Notes: generated by a model from the sequence alone, not told the origin. A stretch of DNA of 5,537 bases from Planococcaceae bacterium UBA3370 (GCA_002360295.1 DEQI01000346.1:11808-17344); one strand, 5' to 3'. Positions 1 to 5,337 are shown, numbered from the stretch's first letter. Translations and numbers: made by a program.

Positions 1-23
1 GCATCCAGAAATGGGTGCTTTTT
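1..23 (+). terminator. Rho-independent terminator of an upstream gene
   Basis: GCATCC (1-6) pairs with GGGTGC (13-18) around a six-base loop, with one G-U pair, and is followed by TTTTT. The stem may continue to the left of the window. It would end a plus-strand gene lying upstream and isolates the GntR promoter from read-through. Because the window cuts at the first stem base, the full stem length is unknown. Confidence 0.65.
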
Positions 24-91
24 ATTATGGAATGAAAACTGTATATCATATTAATCAAACACTGTCCAAATAAACGATTCTGAAAATTTTA

Positions 92-120
92 TTGACTCTC
101 AACTTTCAGTACTTTAAAAT
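92..120 (+). promoter_or_regulatory. Sigma-A promoter of the GntR-family regulator
   Basis: TTGACT (92-97) and TAAAAT (115-120) are separated by exactly 17 bases, and each matches the sigma-A consensus at five of six positions. The predicted transcription start is near 126-128. The 130-149 operator would then lie immediately downstream of +1, a position where a bound repressor blocks polymerase. The transcript would carry a leader of about 68 bases. Confidence 0.75.
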
Positions 121-129
121 AAGAATAAT

Positions 130-149
130 TCATCTAGATGACTAGATGA
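130..149 (+). promoter_or_regulatory. Probable operator: 20-base dyad with three half-sites
   Basis: The sequence TCATCTAGATGACTAGATGA contains an outer inverted repeat, TCATCTAG (130-137) and CTAGATGA (142-149), around four bases. It also contains a perfect 12-base palindrome, TCATCTAGATGA (130-141), and a tandem direct repeat of CTAGATGA (134-141 and 142-149). The CTAG-centred dyad resembles the known operators of HutC-subfamily GntR repressors such as DasR, whose core is GGTCTAGACC. Its place just after the promoter of a GntR gene suggests autorepression. In RNA the same bases form an 8-bp hairpin with a 4-base loop. That it binds the adjacent regulator is inference. Confidence 0.65.
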
Positions 150-180
150 GACTGGGGAGTGTTTTTTTAATTAAAATTTT

Positions 181-189
181 AGGGGAGGG
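181..189 (+). promoter_or_regulatory. Ribosome binding site deciding the GntR start
   Basis: AGGGGAGGG lies five bases before ATG 195. The in-frame GTG at 189 overlaps this Shine-Dalgarno run and cannot be served by it, so ATG 195 is the preferred start. Confidence 0.75.
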
Positions 190-194
190 TGTGC

Positions 195-917
195 ATGAGT
201 AATTATAATACTCATATTCCAAAGTACGTTCAAATTGCAGATAGCTTACGAATAAAAGTAGATGAAATGTACAAAGAAGGAAAAGAAAAATTTTTAAGCG
301 ATGATGAGCTTATAAAATTGTTTGACGTTTCTAGAATGACTATTCGTCAGGCAGTTCAATTACTTGTAGAAGAAGGTCTTTTGAAGCGTATACAAGGTAA
401 AGGTACATTTATTGTACGAAAAGATAAATTGAATACAGATATAGCTAGATTAGATACCTTTTTTAGAGGCTGGTACTTAAAAAACATTACTGTCAAGTTG
501 CTATATAGAGGATCTGTCCCTTGTCCTGATGGAATACATCTGAAATTAGGGGTGAAACCTGGGGAAGAGGTTTATCAAGTAACGCGGTTACGCCTTTCAG
601 AGGGGATCCCAGTTGTTATCGATAATCGATATCTTTTGAAAAAATATGGTGAACAAATTACGGATGAAGAATATATTAATTATTCATTTTCCCATTTATT
701 TTTAAATAAATTTAATATGTCACTTTCAGAAGGAGAAATTGAAATAGAGGCCGTTCTTGCTAGTAAAGAAATCTCGCAAATTCTTGATGTCTCTGTTGGT
801 TCTCCAATTTTATATAGAAGTGTGGACTTAAGAGCAAAAAAAGATTGTGTTTTAACAGGTGCTTCTTCCTATAGGGGAGACATGTACAAATATAAATCAG
901 TCTTAAGTTTAGAATAG
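195..917 (+). CDS. GntR/HutC-family transcriptional regulator with UTRA domain
   Basis: This 240-residue protein is a normal length for the HutC subfamily. Residues 9-75 form the winged helix-turn-helix; LSDDELIKLFDVSRMTIRQA (34-53) holds the recognition helix, and LLKRIQGKGTFIV (62-74) is the wing signature of GntR proteins. Residues from about 95 to 235 match a UTRA effector-binding fold, with the typical KPGEEVYQVTRLRLSEGIPV stretch at 121-140. By family it is a cytoplasmic dimeric repressor released from DNA by a small carboxylate, sugar or related metabolite. The start at ATG 195 is chosen from the Shine-Dalgarno position. The dyad at 130-149 suggests it represses itself. The downstream permease and hydrolase are its likely targets, and their substrate or product its likely ligand. 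The family call is firm; the ligand is unknown. Confidence 0.93.
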   Translation: MSNYNTHIPKYVQIADSLRIKVDEMYKEGKEKFLSDDELIKLFDVSRMTIRQAVQLLVEEGLLKRIQGKGTFIVRKDKLNTDIARLDTFFRGWYLKNITVKLLYRGSVPCPDGIHLKLGVKPGEEVYQVTRLRLSEGIPVVIDNRYLLKKYGEQITDEEYINYSFSHLFLNKFNMSLSEGEIEIEAVLASKEISQILDVSVGSPILYRSVDLRAKKDCVLTGASSYRGDMYKYKSVLSLE

Positions 918-1001
918 AAAATAGTTTTCCTTATTAATTTGTAAAAGCTCCAATGTTTTATAAACAATAAACGAGTCATATTTTCTGGATAAAACACCTG
1001 A

Positions 1002-1028
1002 TCATTAAATGTTACCAGCTTTTAATGA
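1002..1028. repeat. AT-rich inverted repeat between regulator and permease
   Basis: TCATTAAA (1002-1009) and TTTAATGA (1021-1028) are perfect 8-base arms around an 11-base spacer. No T-run follows, so it is not a convincing terminator. It could be an operator or an RNA hairpin in a transcript spanning the regulator and permease. The AT-only core also makes chance a fair explanation. I found no convincing sigma-A promoter in 918-1133. Confidence 0.35.
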
Positions 1029-1099
1029 AAATGAGGTTACTTATCTACTAACTTAAATAGAAATACTGTAGCTTTAAATTCTAACTATATACACTACAT

Positions 1100-1116
1100 A
1101 TTGATTAATAATCGAT
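1100..1116. promoter_or_regulatory. Near-perfect 17-base palindrome before the permease start
   Basis: ATTGATTAATAATCGAT reads almost the same on both strands, with one mismatched pair (third base from each end) besides the centre. It ends 17 bases before ATG 1134 and so covers the alternative upstream TTG codon (1101). It may be an operator or a leader hairpin near the ribosome site. It does not share the CTAG core of the 130-149 dyad, so binding by the same regulator is not obvious. Confidence 0.35.
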
Positions 1117-1121
1117 ATATG

Positions 1122-1128
1122 AAAGAGG
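1122..1128 (+). promoter_or_regulatory. Ribosome binding site deciding the permease start
   Basis: AAAGAGG ends five bases before ATG 1134. Neither the in-frame TTG at 1101 nor the ATG at 1119 has a comparable site upstream, and 1119 would put the Shine-Dalgarno inside the gene. ATG 1134 is therefore preferred. Confidence 0.7.
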
Positions 1129-1133
1129 TAATT

Positions 1134-2435
1134 ATGTTTTATTCTATTTTAATCATCCTAGCTATTATTATTTCAATTTATCTAGGTGAAAAACTTGATA
1201 TTAATACTGGTTTAGTTGCTTTAGCACTTGCTTATTTAATTGGTTGTTTTGTTTTGGGAATGTCGATTAATGAATTATTGGCAACATTCCCAACAAAATT
1301 ATTTTTAGTAATTTTTACTTTAGCGCTCTTTTTTAATTTTGCCGTAGTCAATGGTACGTTAGAAAAAATTGCTCATCTATTACTTTTTAGATTTCAAAAA
1401 CAAAAAGAATGGCTGCCTCTTATTTTGTATTTTATTACAGCACTAGTATCTGGAATGGGTGCTGGATTCTTTACTTCTGTGGCCGTCATGGGTTCGATTG
1501 CAATGGCATTATGTAAAACATCCGGAATGAATAAATTGAATGCCTCATTCGCAGTTTCATTAGGTTCACTTTCAGGTGCAAATTTCATGTATAGTGCACA
1601 TGGCGTTCTCTTCCATTCCTTATTAAGTGAAACAGCTGTTGCTGATTTAGCGAATGATCTGACTAAGGATATCTTTGTTATTTCATTTATCTATCCAATA
1701 TTTATCATGCTAATTTTAATGTTTTTTGATAGAAAAAATAGTAAAATGGCTGAATTGAATATTGAAAAACCAGAGGGATTTACAAAAAAACAAAAACTAA
1801 ACATCTTTTTAATTATTCTTCTCATGATCATTGTATTAGGCGTACCGATGCTCTCTAATTTTATGAAAGAGAATGAAGTGATTCAGTTTATTAACGCACG
1901 TACTGACATTACTTTACTAGCGGTTGTTTTCGCAATCATAGCGTACTTATTAAAATTAGCTGGGGACAATTCGAAAGAAGTTATGGCAAGAGTACCTTGG
2001 AATACTTTATGGCTTGTATCAGGGGTAGGAATGTTAATTGATGTTGCTGTTGAAGCAGGTACAATCGAATTATTAGCTTCTATGATTAATCATATGCCTA
2101 CCTTGTTAGTTCCTATTGCTGTGGCAATGATTGCTGGTGTTATGTCAATCTTTAGTAGTACTTTAGGTGTTGTTGCGCCACTCATGTTCCCAATGATTGC
2201 TGGTATTATAGAACCTACAGGATACAGCGCTTCGTTAATTGCAGTTGCTATTATCATTGGCGCACAATCAACAGCTTTAGCACCATTCTCTACAGGTGGT
2301 AGTCTAATACTTGGTAACAGTGGCTTAAACGAAGAAGAATCTAAGAAATTTTATAATGATTTACTTTATAAAGCAACGCCTTTAGGATTAGGGTTTGCAA
2401 TTATTGCAACTTTGATTTTAATGTTTATATTATAG
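1134..2435 (+). CDS. MatC-like / ion-transporter-superfamily carboxylate permease
   Basis: This 433-residue, very hydrophobic protein has about 11-12 predicted membrane segments, roughly at 2-17, 24-44, 54-74, 95-120, 181-198, 222-240, 258-275, 291-312, 323-350, 365-385 and 412-433. The first 130 residues resemble the N-terminal region of MatC malonate/dicarboxylate carriers: LDINTGLVALALAYLIG (21-37), the FPTKLF turn (52-57), NGTLEKIA (73-80) and the glycine-rich SGMGAGFFTSVAVMG (106-120). The second half has the matching re-entrant-type element SSTLGVVAPL (341-350) and the SAPFST-like APFSTGGSLILGNSG (383-397), as expected of the two inverted halves of ion-transporter-superfamily carriers. 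It lies in the cytoplasmic membrane and probably imports a di- or tricarboxylate-like anion by coupling to Na+ or H+. Nine bases separate its stop from the hydrolase start, implying co-transcription. The substrate is not determinable; a CitMHS- or DASS-like carrier is the main alternative family label. Confidence 0.8.
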   Translation: MFYSILIILAIIISIYLGEKLDINTGLVALALAYLIGCFVLGMSINELLATFPTKLFLVIFTLALFFNFAVVNGTLEKIAHLLLFRFQKQKEWLPLILYFITALVSGMGAGFFTSVAVMGSIAMALCKTSGMNKLNASFAVSLGSLSGANFMYSAHGVLFHSLLSETAVADLANDLTKDIFVISFIYPIFIMLILMFFDRKNSKMAELNIEKPEGFTKKQKLNIFLIILLMIIVLGVPMLSNFMKENEVIQFINARTDITLLAVVFAIIAYLLKLAGDNSKEVMARVPWNTLWLVSGVGMLIDVAVEAGTIELLASMINHMPTLLVPIAVAMIAGVMSIFSSTLGVVAPLMFPMIAGIIEPTGYSASLIAVAIIIGAQSTALAPFSTGGSLILGNSGLNEEESKKFYNDLLYKATPLGLGFAIIATLILMFIL

Positions 2436-2439
2436 GTGG
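2434..2439 (+). promoter_or_regulatory. Ribosome binding site overlapping the permease stop codon
   Basis: AGGTGG starts inside the permease TAG stop (2433-2435) and ends five bases before ATG 2445. It therefore favours ATG 2445 over the in-frame GTG at 2436, which sits inside the site. The overlap suggests that translation of the permease and hydrolase is coupled. Confidence 0.75.
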
Positions 2440-2444
2440 TAGTT

Positions 2445-3212
2445 ATGCAAAAAATATTTGACACTCATTTTCATATTATTGATCCAAAGTTTCCTCTTGT
2501 TGAGAATCAAGGTTTTGTACCTGATTACTATACCGTGAATGATTATTTACAGGAATTAGAGCAAATGTCGATTGAAGTAACGGGTGGAGCGATTGTCTCG
2601 GGCTCATTTCAAGGATATCATCAAGATTATTTTGCAGAGGCGATTAATGAATTAGGCGAGAACTTTGTAGGGATTACTCAGCTTCCTTTCGATACAACCA
2701 ATGAAGACATTTTTAAATTAAATGATGTTGGAATAAAAGGAATAAGATTTAACTTATACAGAGGTTTATCTGCTTCACCAAAAGAAATTAAAGAACTATC
2801 AGAGAGAGTATATAAATTATGTAACTGGAAGACAGAAGTTTATCTTAATTTACAAACTATTGATAGTGAATTATTGGAATTAATTTGTTCATTACCTCAA
2901 GTATCTATCGATCATCTAGGGATGCATAAGTATTCAATTGATCAGTTAAAAAAGATTGTTAATGCAAATATTCCTATTCGTTTATCAGGTTTTGGTCGAA
3001 TAGGCTATGAACGTGATGAAATTAGAGAATTAATTACGCTATTATATCGTGAAAACCCAAGCTGCCTTATGTTTGGCAGTGATTTACCTTCAACAAGAGC
3101 AAAATATCGATTTTCAACCAAAGATATTGAATTAATAAAAGAAACAGTAGGGAAAGAAGCACAAGATCGAATCTTCTTCTTAAACGGAGAAAAGTGGTAT
3201 TTAGACAAATAA
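2445..3212 (+). CDS. Amidohydrolase_2 / COG3618-type TIM-barrel hydrolase (LigI-like)
   Basis: This 255-residue protein is somewhat short for the family, where 270-300 is common. It opens with FDTHFHIIDPKFPL (5-18), carrying the H8-x-H10 pair that ends beta-strand 1 of amidohydrolases. GIKGIRFNLYRG (97-108) is the strand-3 Gly-Arg-Phe-Asn signature of COG3618, SIDHLGM (154-160) supplies His157, and LMFGSDLPSTRA (208-219) supplies the conserved catalytic Asp213. The family is cytosolic and hydrolyses lactones or C-N/C-O bonds of carboxylated compounds; LigI, the 2-pyrone-4,6-dicarboxylate lactonase, is the best-known member and works without a bound metal. Here it probably acts on what the coupled permease imports. 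An amidase- or decarboxylase-type activity is possible. Family placement is secure; the reaction is inferred. Confidence 0.85.
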   Translation: MQKIFDTHFHIIDPKFPLVENQGFVPDYYTVNDYLQELEQMSIEVTGGAIVSGSFQGYHQDYFAEAINELGENFVGITQLPFDTTNEDIFKLNDVGIKGIRFNLYRGLSASPKEIKELSERVYKLCNWKTEVYLNLQTIDSELLELICSLPQVSIDHLGMHKYSIDQLKKIVNANIPIRLSGFGRIGYERDEIRELITLLYRENPSCLMFGSDLPSTRAKYRFSTKDIELIKETVGKEAQDRIFFLNGEKWYLDK

Positions 3213-3351
3213 CTTAACAGTATTATTTATTGTTGTTGGACTATGTAACAACTTCTATAGATATTCACTTTCATTGTAGACACCTCAAAAAGGTCGTTTA
3301 TTAGTAGTAATTAGCAAGAAAACTTTTAATAAAGGTAGTACATATCAATGA

Positions 3352-3395
3352 GGATATTGAACAGGAGTTGAACTCTTGGTCAGTATCCCTTTTTT
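3352..3395 (+). terminator. Long-stem intrinsic terminator of the permease-hydrolase unit
   Basis: Bases 3352-3368 pair with 3372-3388 around a TGA loop. This gives a 17-position stem with one A-G mismatch (3361 against 3379) and three G-U pairs, followed by C and six T. It starts 139 bases after the hydrolase stop, so the mRNA would have an unusually long 3' tail. Apart from a weak GTTGTT/AACAAC pair (3232-3252), I see nothing else in the first half of the 321-base gap 3213-3533; the second half holds the next promoter. Confidence 0.75.
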
Positions 3396-3427
3396 ATCTC
3401 AATAGAAAAATAAAATGAACTTGTACA

Positions 3428-3456
3428 TTGTAAATATTGCTTTCACTTTTCATAAT
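3428..3456 (+). promoter_or_regulatory. Probable sigma-A promoter of the Ser/Cys-tailed protein
   Basis: TTGTAA (3428-3433, four of six consensus bases) and CATAAT (3451-3456, five of six) are 17 bases apart. They lie just after the 3352-3395 terminator, so the next gene is an independent transcription unit. The predicted start near 3463 gives a leader of about 70 bases. No operator-like dyad is evident around it. Confidence 0.55.
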
Positions 3457-3522
3457 GGATAAATTTGTGGAATATTGTTACTATTCAATTAACATAATAA
3501 GGTAGTTTATGGAACATGATGT

Positions 3523-3528
3523 GGAGGG
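3523..3528 (+). promoter_or_regulatory. Ribosome binding site deciding the 3534 start
   Basis: GGAGGG ends five bases before ATG 3534. The in-frame ATGs at 3516 and 3519 lie upstream of it and have no Shine-Dalgarno of their own, so 3534 is preferred. The protein then begins directly with its membrane helix. Confidence 0.75.
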
Positions 3529-3533
3529 ATTTG

Positions 3534-4427
3534 ATGGAATGGTTCGTCCTGCTGGCAGTGTTTATTTTGCTTATTCTATTTCTACGTACAAAACTTTCAT
3601 TTAGTTTTGGGTTATCGCCAATCGTATTGGAAATAAAACCGATTAAAGGATTAAAAAAAATAAGTGATAGTTTGGAGCAATCCCTTAGTAAAAGTTTTAT
3701 GGACAATGTAGAAGAGAGAGTAAGGAAAGAGAATAAGTTGAAAGAAAATGAGTACGAGTGGCGTCTATTGGATTTAAAACGTTATTTCATTTTGACCTCG
3801 CTTTTAAAAGAGACACCAATGTTTAGCGAGAAAGTCGATGAACTGTGGCACCAAATGCTCATGTTTACTCGTGAATATGATGATTTTTCAAAGAGGTATT
3901 TAGGGACAACACTTCATCACAGTCCCAATGTAAATGTAGAGCCTAATCCTGATTTGCGTGGATTTTTTGATTGGGTATATGCTGAGCTTTTTTTCGTTAG
4001 AAAGGAGAACATTCATCTTTATAAGGGTTTTTTCAAGTGCCCTGTAAATCCAACTATTATTAATGATTTTAAAAGTAAACAAGAAAACGAACTAATAGAT
4101 ATCTATTTTAAGAGGTATACCCAATATATGCCTACTGTGCTCTCGCTGATTTCTTCCATGAAAAAAACAGCGAATAAAGCCAAAAATTATGAAAAAAATG
4201 TAGTACGTGAAATGTTGACAAAAAGTAAAATGCAGCAAAATTACAACGCAATGCTCATCCCTTTTCTATCTGTTTCTTATTTTCATTATGATGAATTTGA
4301 AAGTTATATGAAAATAAGCAGCAACAGTTTAGCAAGTCGTACAAGTTGTGGGTCGGGAAGCTCTTGTAGTTCTAGTTCTTGCTCGTCCGCTAGTTCCTGC
4401 TCAAGCTGTGGTGGAGGGAGCGATTAA
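3534..4427 (+). CDS. Membrane-anchored GRDP-like protein with Ser/Cys/Gly-rich C-terminal tail, function unknown
   Basis: This 297-residue protein has one hydrophobic helix at 3-17 (WFVLLAVFILLILFL) followed by Arg18 and Lys20. The positive-inside rule therefore suggests N-out, C-in. A charged helical stretch covers about 36-80. The conserved core is VDELWHQMLMFTREYDDF (101-118) followed by Tyr122 and LHHSPN (127-132). This WH...T..Y..F...HH pattern recalls the core of GRDP-like proteins (glycine-rich-domain family, known in plants and scattered bacteria), whose biochemical role is not established. Trp105, His106, His128 and His129 could form a metal or ligand site, which is inference. Residues 145-265 are helical without a family I recognise. 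Residues 271-297 are 15 Ser, 5 Cys (272, 278, 283, 289, 292), 5 Gly, one Ala and one Asp. The gene has its own promoter, and no strong terminator follows, so read-through into the pentapeptide-repeat gene is possible. Function is unknown. Confidence 0.85.
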   Translation: MEWFVLLAVFILLILFLRTKLSFSFGLSPIVLEIKPIKGLKKISDSLEQSLSKSFMDNVEERVRKENKLKENEYEWRLLDLKRYFILTSLLKETPMFSEKVDELWHQMLMFTREYDDFSKRYLGTTLHHSPNVNVEPNPDLRGFFDWVYAELFFVRKENIHLYKGFFKCPVNPTIINDFKSKQENELIDIYFKRYTQYMPTVLSLISSMKKTANKAKNYEKNVVREMLTKSKMQQNYNAMLIPFLSVSYFHYDEFESYMKISSNSLASRTSCGSGSSCSSSSCSSASSCSSCGGGSD

Positions 4428-4470
4428 TACTTGAGTTGAGGAATATTGCTTTTTGATTCATAAATTTACA

Positions 4471-4494
4471 TGGATAGACACAATGCTTTATCCA
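4471..4494. repeat. Inverted repeat (hairpin) upstream of the pentapeptide-repeat gene
   Basis: TGGATAGA (4471-4478) pairs with TTTATCCA (4487-4494), eight pairs including one G-U, leaving the loop CACAATGC. No T-run follows, so it is not a terminator. ACACAATG (4478-4485), which covers most of this loop, is the exact reverse complement of CATTGTGT at 4543-4550. The role is unknown; it may be a protein site beside the 4502-4531 promoter or part of a leader structure. Confidence 0.4.
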
Positions 4495-4501
4495 ACTTAG
4501 A

Positions 4502-4531
4502 TTGAAATTTTATAAAACTTCTTTTGATAGT
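4502..4531 (+). promoter_or_regulatory. Possible sigma-A promoter of the pentapeptide-repeat gene
   Basis: TTGAAA (4502-4507, five of six) and GATAGT (4526-4531, four of six) are 18 bases apart. Transcription would start near 4538, giving a leader of about 68 bases. The spacing and the -10 are not ideal. Transcription from the upstream promoter at 3428 remains an alternative, since no strong terminator separates the two genes. Confidence 0.4.
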
Positions 4532-4605
4532 AGGGGGAGCCACATTGTGTTATGTTAAATAAAACACTTATTAGCGAATGATTTACGACTGAAAGAAGGT
4601 TTAAT

Positions 4606-5241
4606 ATGAAAATTGATATGCCAAAAATTCCATTGGAGTTAACGGAGAAAAATTTTAGCGATCTATTTTATGAAGAAGATGCTACACTTGAAATGTGTAT
4701 CATTACTGGCTCAGAATTTACAAATGAGGCTGTAGGTAGAGTAAGTCTAACTAATGCAGTGATAAAAAATTGCACGTTCACGAATACAGATTTTAGTCAT
4801 ATTGATATGATGGATGTTCGATTTGAAAATTGTGATTTATCAAATGTAAACTTGAGCAAGTCATCCATTCATCGAGTTGAATATAGTAACAGTAAATTAC
4901 TTGGCTGCAACTTTTCTGAATCCTCTATAGGTAATGTTAAATTCGAGAACTCGATATTAAATTTATCTACCTTTGGAAGTTCAAAACTTGAAAAAGTAAT
5001 TTTTAAAGATGCTTCGTTAGTAAGTGCTGATTTTTATGATTGCAAATTAAAAAAAGTTGAATTTGATTTATGTAATATAAATGAGGCGAGTTTTGAACAT
5101 ACCCCGCTTAAAGGAATAGATATTAGTTCATCCCATTTTGAAGCCCTTCATGTTTCGGTAGATGATTTAAAAGGATGTACAGTATCAACAAATCAAGCTA
5201 TACAGTTTTCATCTTTACTAGGATTGAATATAAAAGAGTAA
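4606..5241 (+). CDS. Pentapeptide-repeat protein (predicted right-handed quadrilateral beta-helix)
   Basis: The start ATG 4606 follows AGAAGG (4594-4599) at six bases. The product has 211 residues. From Leu28 to Val183 every fifth residue is hydrophobic (mostly Phe, Leu or Ile), 32 positions in a row with no slip. The residue two before each is usually small (Ala, Cys, Ser, Val or Thr). This is the pentapeptide pattern that folds as a square beta-helix, here about eight coils. One face repeats every 20 residues as V-x-(F/Y): V71/F73, V91/Y93, V111/F113, V131/F133 and V151/F153. The C-terminal DDLKGCTVSTNQAIQFSSLL (186-205) resembles the helical cap I recall from related Bacillus proteins. Some family members (Qnr, MfpA, McbG) mimic DNA and protect gyrase, but most are uncharacterised, and no loop of the Qnr type interrupts this helix. 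It is probably cytosolic, with no signal peptide. The stop TAA is followed in frame by TAG. Confidence 0.9.
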   Translation: MKIDMPKIPLELTEKNFSDLFYEEDATLEMCIITGSEFTNEAVGRVSLTNAVIKNCTFTNTDFSHIDMMDVRFENCDLSNVNLSKSSIHRVEYSNSKLLGCNFSESSIGNVKFENSILNLSTFGSSKLEKVIFKDASLVSADFYDCKLKKVEFDLCNINEASFEHTPLKGIDISSSHFEALHVSVDDLKGCTVSTNQAIQFSSLLGLNIKE

Positions 5242-5273
5242 TAGGATTGCTACAATTACATTAAATGACTCAT

Positions 5274-5300
5274 GAAGCGTGATACATTCACGCTTTTTTT
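5274..5300 (+). terminator. Intrinsic terminator of the pentapeptide-repeat gene
   Basis: AAGCGTGA (5275-5282) pairs perfectly with TCACGCTT (5288-5295) around the loop TACAT. The T-run extends from 5294 to 5300. It lies 33 bases after the stop codon and is the strongest terminator in the window. Confidence 0.9.
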
Positions 5301-5337
5301 AAAAGATAAGAAAGTATAAATTTTTGGGGTTTTAACA

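Noticed and set aside
130..168. Operator hairpin plus TTTTTTT as an attenuator
   Set aside because: The T-run begins 12 bases after the stem ends, so it cannot act as a standard intrinsic terminator.
1394..1588. 64-codon open frame on the minus strand
   Set aside because: Lies entirely inside the permease gene in antisense, with no ribosome site and no recognisable protein; a shadow of the real frame.
2912..2919. TCATCTAG half-site identical to the operator arm, inside the hydrolase gene
   Set aside because: It encodes conserved residues (Asp-His-Leu-Gly) and lacks a second arm, so it is probably coincidental.
3005..3208. 67-codon open frame on the minus strand
   Set aside because: Antisense to the hydrolase over its conserved GSDLP region; composition is that of a shadow frame.
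3232..3252. GTTGTT/AACAAC stem just after the hydrolase stop as a first terminator
   Set aside because: Six AT-rich pairs, a nine-base loop and no T-run; the 3352-3395 structure is far stronger.
3485..3706. 73-codon minus-strand frame across the start of the 3534 gene
   Set aside because: Antisense to a well-supported start with a strong ribosome site; no family similarity.
3900..4082. 60-codon minus-strand frame
   Set aside because: Antisense inside the GRDP-like protein gene; no start signal.
4344..4424. Tail as a frameshift artefact or simple-sequence expansion
   Set aside because: The frame is continuous to a stop, codons are varied, and Ser/Gly/Cys-rich tails are known on other bacterial membrane proteins.
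4419..4454. AGCGAT/ATTGCT plus T-run overlapping the stop of the Ser/Cys-tailed gene as a terminator
   Set aside because: Six pairs with one G-U and a 20-base loop are too weak to call, though partial termination cannot be excluded.
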